DNA of 9,983 nt from Chloroflexota bacterium (GTDB lineage: Bacteria; Chloroflexota; Anaerolineae; Promineifilales; Promineifilaceae). The stretch is from positions 1 through 9,983 of the forward strand of contig DOXE01000174.1 of NCBI GenBank assembly GCA_003519205.1, read 5' to 3'. The notes under the pieces were generated by a model, which did no database searches, was not told the origin of the DNA, and was given only the letters and a program-made list of their open reading frames with translations. The position numbers and the translations under genes were made by a program. Positions 1 to 5,885 of this stretch are shown here, one piece after another; positions within the stretch are counted from its first letter, which is position 1; each line of letters starts with the position of its first letter.

Positions 1-631
1 CATTATAGTTAAGCTCCCAATCACGAGCCTCCTGCCAGGCGATATCATAAGCTTCCTGGGCATCTACCAGGGAACGTTCGGCCTGTTCTAGATTCACACG
101 AGCGGATGTTAAGTTATTACCAGCAACAGCGTCCTGAGAAAGAGCTTTTTCGTAGTTGGCTTCTGCTGCCGCCAGATTGGCTTCGGCTAAAGATACTGTT
201 AATTCGTCCGGCTGCCATGTTAACAGATCATCTAGCGCAAGCTGAGATTGGGCTAAACCATTCTCAGCCTGAGCCACAGCCAGTTCCGCGTTGGTCACGG
301 CCTCGCGTGATAACCTATCCTCCAGGGTGGCGATCAAGTCGCCAGCAGAAACCTGATCGCCGGCTTTGACATGTATGGCCAGTAATCGCCCTCCAGACTC
401 AAAACTGAGCGGCAGCGATGGATTAACCGCAACCAGTTGCCCATCTGCCACAATCGTCGTGCCGCCTGTGCTAATCCGTGTAGCTAGTGGGGTCGCTGTT
501 GCTGCGCCACTGGCGACATCCTCCTCTCCAGATTCTGGATCAACGGTATCAGTTGATCCGGTTGATGCTTGATCGCAGCCGGCCAGTAAATATAGGAATA
601 CGATGAGGATAAGGAGTCGCTTTTGAATCAT
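1..631 (-). CDS. Membrane-fusion adaptor lipoprotein of an ABC exporter (HlyD/MacA-like), partial
   Basis: Periplasmic-adaptor-type subunit of the ABC exporter encoded just upstream; the C-terminal part lies beyond the left edge, leaving 210 residues. The protein opens with a lipoprotein signal peptide: basic MIQKR, a hydrophobic stretch, then lipobox LAGC with the lipidated Cys at residue 19. A low-complexity Ser/Thr/Asp/Glu/Ala linker runs to about residue 55. Residues 80-106 (GGRLLAIHVKAGDQVSAGDL) are the first half of a lipoyl/biotinyl-like barrel-sandwich domain, typical of HlyD-family adaptors. From about 107 onward an Ala/Glu/Gln/Leu-rich segment predicts the long alpha-helical hairpin. 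The ATG lies one base after the permease stop (TAATATG), so translational coupling is likely, and the Shine-Dalgarno is weak. Family is inferred from fold pattern and operon; the substrate is unknown. Confidence 0.88.
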   Translation of the reverse strand, partial: MIQKRLLILIVFLYLLAGCDQASTGSTDTVDPESGEEDVASGAATATPLATRISTGGTTIVADGQLVAVNPSLPLSFESGGRLLAIHVKAGDQVSAGDLIATLEDRLSREAVTNAELAVAQAENGLAQSQLALDDLLTWQPDELTVSLAEANLAAAEANYEKALSQDAVAGNNLTSARVNLEQAERSLVDAQEAYDIAWQEARDWELNYN

Positions 632-632
632 A

Positions 633-3422
633 TTATTCCATCCGCAAGATCTCGACAGCCCGTTTGCTGACAATGCGACGGGCGGAAAATGTGGCGCTGA
701 TCATGCTGGCCAACACGATCATGATCACGATAAAGGGGATCACAGTGGTATCCACTGCAAATATCGTCGGCCGCTGGGATAGAGCTCTCTCTCCATAAAA
801 AGCTATATATCCCATCATCGCCCCGGCCGTGATACCGGCCAAGGCCGCGCCTAAGGTCATGGTAATCGATTCGATATTGAGCATCCCGGTTAGTTGGCGC
901 CGTTTCATCCCCATGGCTTTCATCATCCCAATCTCGATGCGGCGAGAGTAGATCGTCACGTAGATGACGGCAAAAACGCCAAAAACGGCCGTGGTAAAAG
1001 CAATCGTGGTTAGAGCCAATAAAAAAATTCGCTGAGAGGCCTGTCCTCGCTCGTTATTCTCCAGTATAACTTCCATGAAGCGCGTATTTAAGCTGTAGTC
1101 CTGGCTAAATCGTTTGCCTATCTCATCGGCTACATCTCTTGCAACTGCGCCAGGTAAAAGGGACATCATAATCCTGGATAGAATCGGTTTATCTTGCGGT
1201 GGTAATGGTTGGTTGAGGGGTGTGATAAGCGATCGAAAACTATCAAATGACATCAATACGTCACTATTAGACTGAGCTGTTACCCGGCTACGGCCGATCC
1301 CGCGAATGCCGGGAATTGTGCGGGCGACGGCGATGATTTGATACTCAGCTATATGGTCTGTACCTTCACCGCTTACCAATAGTTTGTCACCGAGAGAGAC
1401 AGCTAAATGATCTGCTAGCCCTTTGCTGATGATGATGGCATCTAGATCGCCCTGTATACTGTCCAACGCTTCCGGTCCGCCGGCCGCAAACTCTATTAGA
1501 TCCGTAAACAGCACCTCATTAAGATACCCATCGACGCCATAAGCCATGACACTCGCCGTGCGGAAGCCTACCGGATCCGATACATCCGTACTATATCCAT
1601 AAGTTAGTCCAACTGATTGATCTACACCCTGAATGCTGGCCAACTGCCGGGTACGAAAATCGGGTTTAAGGTAATACTGTTCCGCCTCTTCTGGGGTGGC
1701 CCAGAAACCAAAAACTCGAATGTCGGCCGGCGCACCCATGTTGTGGCGGGCATTAGCCTCAAGGTTGGCTTGTTCCAGTGCTAAAGTAGTCGCCAGGAAG
1801 CTGGGCAATACGGCGCTAAACAAAACTAGTAACGAGATCAGGGTGTTTCGCGTCTGCCCGCGTCCAACATTTCGCTTGGCGAAGTAGGTGAGTCGGGGCA
1901 CGACAAGCCCAATCAGAAACAAGACCAGTTTTTCAAAGGGGACTGTGGCGATATAAAAAATCAATCCCAGCCCCAATACCATTAATCCTAAGGCTAAGAG
2001 AATGAATGTCACTTCCAAGGCCGGTCCACCAAATGTTTCGACGATTTGGAAACCGGCGATGAGGGCAAAGATGAACATTAACACCAGCCCGCCCAGAAAC
2101 AGCTTGAAATCAGGCCGGCGCTCTCGTAATCGAGCCAAATCTTCAATCTGGATATTATCGGCGACGCCGGGATTGATCGCGTGCATAACCTTGGTATTGG
2201 CTGCTTCTCGGGCCGGTTTGAGACTGCTCAAAATCAATACGGCAAAAGCGGCAATGACCACCGGCAGCAGGGAAGATATCGAGACCCGAGGCGTAAGAGG
2301 AGAGACAATGCCTTCCATGGCCATTTGCCGTTCGATGAGAGGCACCACGATGTAGTGGGTGATCAGTTGTCCGGCACCAGCTCCCAGGCTGACGCCTATT
2401 AGACCAATCGTGATGACCTCGGCGATGACCAACGCAAACAGGTAGTTGCGCTGACTCCCAAGAATGCGCAGGATGGCCATATCCCGGCGTTGTTCCTGAA
2501 CATTGGTCATCACCAGGGTATGAACCAAAAGACCGACGACGCCCAAAGCCATTAAGCCATAGGTGTTGATGAGCGCTTGCAAGACCAGAAATGCCTGAGC
2601 CGCTTCATTTAGTGCGGATGCTTTATCCAGGCGGTATTCGTACTCGTCTCCTAAGCGGACCTTTACAGCTGTCACCACGTCACGAATTCGCAATGCTGCC
2701 GCCTCGGCGTTATTGGTTTCGTACACCGCCGGATCTACAGTCGCGATGAGAGTGCCAGAACGGCCGGGCAGATCGAGCCATTCCTGGACATCTTCCATGT
2801 GGACAATAAGCCCATCCCCGGTGTTGATGCCAGTGACGCCATCTTGCCGCACGATGGCAGCTATAGAGAAACTGCGGGTCGAGCGCCTTTCACTTGCTCC
2901 AGCGGCATTGGGTTGGCCTTTTTCCCGGGGGAGGGGAAAGCTGTATGAGACATCAATGGTGTCTCCAAGGTCCAGGTCGTAGGTAAATGATGCGTTTTCT
3001 AGGAGGGCAACTTGCCCATTACCCAACTTATAGGTTCCGCTTACCACGTCGATGAAACCGATATCGTCTCTTTCTGGATCAAGGGCAAGAAGGATACCAC
3101 GCCCGCTATGGCCTTTCGCGGTGAGTTCGACAACGGCTTCAAATCGTGGATAGACGGCTGTAATACGTTCGTCGGATGCCAGTACCTCTTGGGCAACCTC
3201 GGAGACTGAAATAAAGGGATCGGAACTAGTATCCCGTTTAGTTATTGAGAGATCATATCGGCCAACCGCACTGGCAATTAAATCCACATTCGAGCGTCTC
3301 ACCGTCTCTACGGTTGCACTCATCGTCACAATCAAACCGGTACTCACCAGCAAGGATAAGATCATGAGCACGGTGCGTACTTTACGGCGAGAGAAGTTCT
3401 TGAAAATATACTTGAGAATCAT
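633..3422 (-). CDS. ABC transporter permease with two FtsX domains (MacB/LolC-E type)
   Basis: Integral membrane subunit of a type VII (mechanotransmission) ABC exporter, 929 residues. Residues 1-37 hold the N-terminal amphipathic lead and first membrane helix, followed by an extracytoplasmic domain to about 275. The first FtsX core is at about 279-402, with the coupling-helix motif QRRDMAILRILG near 311-322. A central block of helices lies at about 440-546. A second extracytoplasmic domain runs to about 795, and a second FtsX core lies at about 798-915, with RRIEIGMMKAMGMKRRQL near 827-844. This duplicated layout is about 1.5 times MacB length and matches permeases that work as one large chain or a pair with a LolD-like ATPase. 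It starts 52 bp after the ATPase stop. An AGGAGG lies 27 bases before the ATG, too far for a normal ribosome site, and no in-frame start lies nearer. The substrate cannot be read from sequence. Confidence 0.93.
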   Translation of the reverse strand: MILKYIFKNFSRRKVRTVLMILSLLVSTGLIVTMSATVETVRRSNVDLIASAVGRYDLSITKRDTSSDPFISVSEVAQEVLASDERITAVYPRFEAVVELTAKGHSGRGILLALDPERDDIGFIDVVSGTYKLGNGQVALLENASFTYDLDLGDTIDVSYSFPLPREKGQPNAAGASERRSTRSFSIAAIVRQDGVTGINTGDGLIVHMEDVQEWLDLPGRSGTLIATVDPAVYETNNAEAAALRIRDVVTAVKVRLGDEYEYRLDKASALNEAAQAFLVLQALINTYGLMALGVVGLLVHTLVMTNVQEQRRDMAILRILGSQRNYLFALVIAEVITIGLIGVSLGAGAGQLITHYIVVPLIERQMAMEGIVSPLTPRVSISSLLPVVIAAFAVLILSSLKPAREAANTKVMHAINPGVADNIQIEDLARLRERRPDFKLFLGGLVLMFIFALIAGFQIVETFGGPALEVTFILLALGLMVLGLGLIFYIATVPFEKLVLFLIGLVVPRLTYFAKRNVGRGQTRNTLISLLVLFSAVLPSFLATTLALEQANLEANARHNMGAPADIRVFGFWATPEEAEQYYLKPDFRTRQLASIQGVDQSVGLTYGYSTDVSDPVGFRTASVMAYGVDGYLNEVLFTDLIEFAAGGPEALDSIQGDLDAIIISKGLADHLAVSLGDKLLVSGEGTDHIAEYQIIAVARTIPGIRGIGRSRVTAQSNSDVLMSFDSFRSLITPLNQPLPPQDKPILSRIMMSLLPGAVARDVADEIGKRFSQDYSLNTRFMEVILENNERGQASQRIFLLALTTIAFTTAVFGVFAVIYVTIYSRRIEIGMMKAMGMKRRQLTGMLNIESITMTLGAALAGITAGAMMGYIAFYGERALSQRPTIFAVDTTVIPFIVIMIVLASMISATFSARRIVSKRAVEILRME

Positions 3423-3474
3423 GGAAGTTGAGCTAGCTTCGACAGATCGCCTCCTACTATCGAACCGTTTAAAT

Positions 3475-4161
3475 TTATTCGTCTACTATCTTGCCATCGC
3501 GTAAAAGGATCAGCCGTTTTCCGAATTCGGCCATTCTGGGGTCGTGGGTCACATAAATGATCGTCATACCGTCCTGGTTGAGTTGGGTAGCTAATTCCAT
3601 TATGGCGAAACCTGTCTCTGAATCGAGGTCGCCGGTCATTTCATCGGCGATGAGAATGGCCGGATTATTGGCCAGTGCACGGGCAATGGCGACCCGCTGT
3701 TGTTGACCTCCAGAGAGTTCACTGGGGTAATGATGGGTGCGATCACCTAAACCCACTTTTTCCAGCAACTTCCTTGCTCGTTCTCGGCGTTCCTTACGGC
3801 CGATCTTGGCCAGCACCATGGGCGATTCCACATTTTCTTGGGCTGTGAAGTTGGCTAACAGATTGTAACTCTGGAAGATAAAGCCCATTTTGCGTAACCG
3901 AAGGGTAGCTAGCTTGTCTTCAGACATGGCCACCAAATTCTCATTATCGACAATGACGTGTCCTCGACCGGCTTCATCCAAGCCACCAATGATATTAAGC
4001 AACGTCGTCTTACCCGATCCACTCGGACCCATCAAACAAACGAACTCCCCAGGACGGATCTCTAACGAAACACCTCTCAATGCGGGTACGGCTTCTTTTC
4101 CCATCAAGTAGGATTTGTGAACGTCCTCGACGATAATGATGGGCATGGAATTATCTGGCAT
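3475..4161 (-). CDS. ABC transporter ATP-binding protein (MacB/LolD family)
   Basis: Nucleotide-binding subunit that powers the adjacent FtsX-type permease at the inner face of the membrane. With the ATG at 4161 it is 228 residues, the usual size of a LolD-type ATPase. Visible motifs, numbered from that start: Walker A GPSGSGKTT (45-53), Q-loop FIFQSYNLL (Gln97), signature LSGGQQQR (149-156), Walker B ILIADE (169-174), D-loop GDLD and switch His206 in VTHD. It is therefore expected to be catalytically competent. The stretch after Walker B reads MTGDLD where most relatives have PTGNLD. Start choice is uncertain: ATG 4146 (223 residues) would also begin just before the conserved IIVEDVHKSY strand, and a GTG at 4227 would add a 22-residue extension that does not look like part of the family. 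None has a strong Shine-Dalgarno. First gene of the three-gene export operon. Confidence 0.93.
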   Translation of the reverse strand: MPDNSMPIIIVEDVHKSYLMGKEAVPALRGVSLEIRPGEFVCLMGPSGSGKTTLLNIIGGLDEAGRGHVIVDNENLVAMSEDKLATLRLRKMGFIFQSYNLLANFTAQENVESPMVLAKIGRKERRERARKLLEKVGLGDRTHHYPSELSGGQQQRVAIARALANNPAILIADEMTGDLDSETGFAIMELATQLNQDGMTIIYVTHDPRMAEFGKRLILLRDGKIVDE

Positions 4162-4201
4162 GGATGGTTTTCTCAATTCTGCTGGTTCATTTACCAATAT
4201 T

Positions 4202-4267
4202 TTATTGGGACTGTGAATCGCACGCACGTTTCAATCTTCGCCATACCTTTATTATCAGAGCCAACAT
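4202..4267 (-). CDS. Possible 21-residue leader peptide upstream of the ABC operon
   Basis: A short ORF, MLALIIKVWRRLKRACDSQS plus a final Gln, runs from an ATG at 4267 to a TAA at 4202-4204. A strong purine run, AGTAGGAGGGAGGT (4294-4281), lies 13 bases before the ATG, longer than optimal spacing. The peptide is short, hydrophobic then basic, and resembles no family I recognise. Its start is upstream of the -10 element proposed at 4251-4256, so it could be translated only from a transcript that begins further upstream. It may well be chance; listed because it has an SD-like run and precedes a transporter operon. Confidence 0.15.
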   Translation of the reverse strand: MLALIIKVWRRLKRACDSQSQ

Positions 4268-4279
4268 CTATAGTGAAAA
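4251..4279 (-). promoter_or_regulatory. Candidate sigma-70-type promoter for the ABC export operon
   Basis: On the minus strand, TTTTCA (4279-4274) and GATAAT (4256-4251) are separated by 17 bp, matching the -35 and -10 consensus at 4/6 and 5/6. The predicted transcription start near 4244 would leave a leader of roughly 80 bases before ATG 4161. This is a pattern match only. Confidence 0.4.
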
Positions 4280-4304
4280 TACCTCCCTCCTACTTAACAC
4301 CACC

Positions 4305-4334
4305 GGAAACTTTTCCATGACAACTGGATGGGAA
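4305..4334. promoter_or_regulatory. Overlapping palindromes in the divergent control region (possible operator)
   Basis: GGAAACTTTTCC (4305-4316) is an inverted repeat with 5-bp arms and a 2-base centre. It overlaps a second, imperfect one, TTTCCAT (4312-4318) with ATGGGAA (4328-4334), which pairs over 7 positions including one G-T. Both sit between the two proposed divergent promoters, where a repressor or activator could act on either side. No known binding-site consensus is recognised. Confidence 0.25.
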
Positions 4335-4350
4335 TCATAACGGTATATTT

Positions 4351-4378
4351 TTGACAATCGGGCTATGCAGGCTATAAG
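4351..4378 (+). promoter_or_regulatory. Sigma-70-type promoter of the Ig-hydrolase gene
   Basis: A perfect -35 box TTGACA (4351-4356) is followed after 16 bp by TATAAG (4373-4378), a 5/6 match to the -10 box. Transcription would start near 4385, giving a 5' leader of about 55 bases to the ATG at 4442. It is the best promoter match in the window and suggests independent, probably housekeeping, transcription. Confidence 0.65.
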
Positions 4379-4431
4379 ATCGGCCGTGGCGATAGATGCA
4401 AAAACACTTGAGTTGGTTAATAAATCGATTC

Positions 4432-4436
4432 AGAGG
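4432..4436 (+). promoter_or_regulatory. Ribosome binding site fixing the start of the Ig-hydrolase gene
   Basis: AGAGG lies 5 bases before ATG 4442. An in-frame TAA at 4421-4423 and the absence of another start codon between them fix this ATG as the start, which rules out a hidden signal peptide further upstream. Confidence 0.6.
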
Positions 4437-4441
4437 TTCGC

Positions 4442-5776
4442 ATGAGCAAAAATGATTCCCAATTTATTCATTTCCAGAGCTCAGTCGATCTTAACGCGGT
4501 TCTGGTAGATAGATCTTTCACCAGTACCTGGCATATCCGCAATAACGGGACAACAACCTGGAAACTGGGATACCACCTTTTAAACTACGCCCAGGGTCTG
4601 ATGGTTAGAAAACGCATCCCTCTATTTGAGGCTACCGGACGCCGCCAAGTTTCACCAGGCGAAGAATTGGATATCACCCTTATCTTCAGAGCACCAAAGA
4701 GGCCTGGCCAATATAAGCACGTTTTTCAAATGGCGGCCGATAACGGCAAAGCCTTCGGGGACCAGTATTGGGTTGAGGCCGTGATCGTCGCCGAGGAAGA
4801 GGGTGATGACGATAAAGGCCTGGCTACATCACCGGTTAAAGATCGTCTGCAATTCGGTATGAACATCAGCCCTGACGCTCCCTTTAGCAATCCAACAAAC
4901 GTTGGCGTGTTAACAGGATTAGATTGGGTCCGCTACCCTTTTAAAGTCGACGATAAGAGTCGATCAATAGCCGATAGCTTCGCCGAATACGATCCAATCG
5001 TAAAAAACTATGCTAGGAAGGGCATCGGAACGCTCTTCGTCCTCAACCAACAGACGGTAACTGGCAAAAACGCTCCCTGGAAAGGGCGGGGTGATTGGAC
5101 GGAATACGCTAGCCAGTTCGCCTCGGCCGCTAGCGAAATCGCTGCCCATTATGCTCGATTGGGTGAAAAGGTCGCCTTTGAGATTTGGAATGAAGGAGAT
5201 AACAAGGAAACTCCCTGGGTCTCTGTTTACATACCTCCTAAGCACTTTGCACCCCTTCTCTGGCGAACGGCTAGCGCAATTCGCCAGGTCTCGCCGGAGT
5301 CGAAGATCGTCTTTGGAGGGTTATCGACCGACCATAAAAAATCAGGAGATTATGTCAAGCAAGTAAAGCGAGCTCTGGGGGGTGAATTACCGGTAGATGC
5401 CATTGGTATCCATCCCTATGGACGCTGGCCTGTCAAGCGCCCGTTTAAGGATTGGGGTTATGGTTCACTGAGTGCGGAGCTAGCAGGCTTCGCCAAACAG
5501 ATACCAGATAAACCTTTATGGATCACCGAGATTGGCATCGTCGGCGGGGAGAAACCTTTACCTGAGGAAACCCAACCTATCGTGGCCCAATTTATGGAGG
5601 ATCTAATCAAAACCATCGCCCAAAAACACGCCGACCATGTACCGGTGGTCATTTGGTTTGCCTGGTCAGATAACATGCATAACGCGGGGATCGTTCGCGC
5701 CGATGGCACGGCAAAAAAGGAGATCCTAGATGCCTTTATTGCCGTTCGCGACAAAAAAATGGAAGGGCTAGCTTAA
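4442..5776 (+). CDS. NBR1-type Ig-like domain fused to a clan GH-A glycoside hydrolase-like barrel
   Basis: A 444-residue two-domain protein. Residues about 15-117 have the pattern of the NBR1 central Ig-like domain: Trp30, the N-x-G-(x)3-W element NNGTTTW (34-40), the SPGEELDITLIF strand (71-82) and PGQYKHVFQM (88-97). An acidic linker (118-128) leads to a TIM barrel at about 135-435. Clan GH-A landmarks are visible: Arg164 in WVRYPF, the Asn-Glu pair N250-E251 in FEIWNEGD (proton donor), His324 in IGIHPYG, Glu363 in WITEIG (nucleophile) and the aromatic end WFAW (405-408). These suggest retaining beta-glycosidase chemistry, closest in feel to GH39/GH5-like proteins; the substrate is unknown. 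The N-terminus MSKNDSQFIH is not a signal peptide and no membrane helix follows, so it looks cytoplasmic. The Ig domain may bind carbohydrate or a partner protein. It has its own promoter, ends with a double stop TAATAA, and is converged on by the cyclase gene. Confidence 0.85.
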   Translation: MSKNDSQFIHFQSSVDLNAVLVDRSFTSTWHIRNNGTTTWKLGYHLLNYAQGLMVRKRIPLFEATGRRQVSPGEELDITLIFRAPKRPGQYKHVFQMAADNGKAFGDQYWVEAVIVAEEEGDDDKGLATSPVKDRLQFGMNISPDAPFSNPTNVGVLTGLDWVRYPFKVDDKSRSIADSFAEYDPIVKNYARKGIGTLFVLNQQTVTGKNAPWKGRGDWTEYASQFASAASEIAAHYARLGEKVAFEIWNEGDNKETPWVSVYIPPKHFAPLLWRTASAIRQVSPESKIVFGGLSTDHKKSGDYVKQVKRALGGELPVDAIGIHPYGRWPVKRPFKDWGYGSLSAELAGFAKQIPDKPLWITEIGIVGGEKPLPEETQPIVAQFMEDLIKTIAQKHADHVPVVIWFAWSDNMHNAGIVRADGTAKKEILDAFIAVRDKKMEGLA

Positions 5777-5785
5777 TAAACCGCA

Positions 5786-5818
5786 AATCACCTTTCGATC
5801 CCCTCAAACTCGGTGATT
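5786..5818. terminator. Hairpin downstream of the Ig-hydrolase gene (weak terminator candidate)
   Basis: AATCACC (5786-5792) and GGTGATT (5812-5818) form a 7-bp stem with a 19-base loop, starting 10 bases after the TAA. No U-run follows on the plus strand. For leftward transcripts an A6 run at 5833-5838 reads as T6, but it lies before the hairpin. It is not a textbook intrinsic terminator. Confidence 0.3.
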
Positions 5819-5863
5819 GTAATTCCAGGCATAAAAAAGGGTAGAGTAGTTGATCCAGGTTGC

Positions 5864-5885
5864 TTTGGGCGGCGATCAGCCCAAA
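5864..5885. terminator. Hairpin overlapping the cyclase stop codon (weak terminator candidate)
   Basis: TTTGGGC (5864-5870) and GCCCAAA (5879-5885) form a 7-bp stem with an 8-base loop that contains the cyclase TGA. On the minus strand a T6 tract appears only about 25 bases further on (5838-5833), so termination is possible but not classical. Confidence 0.35.

Noticed and set aside
106..572. Two plus-strand ORFs at the left edge
   Set aside because: They are antisense to the adaptor gene, whose signal peptide, lipobox and barrel-sandwich motif are clear.
2002..2402. Overlapping plus-strand ORFs within the permease gene
   Set aside because: Antisense shadows of the permease; no domain or start signal.
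4162..4227. GTG start at 4227 giving a 22-residue N-terminal extension of the ATPase
   Set aside because: The extension precedes the conserved first strand by far more than usual in the family and has no family-like sequence; ATG 4161 or 4146 fits better.
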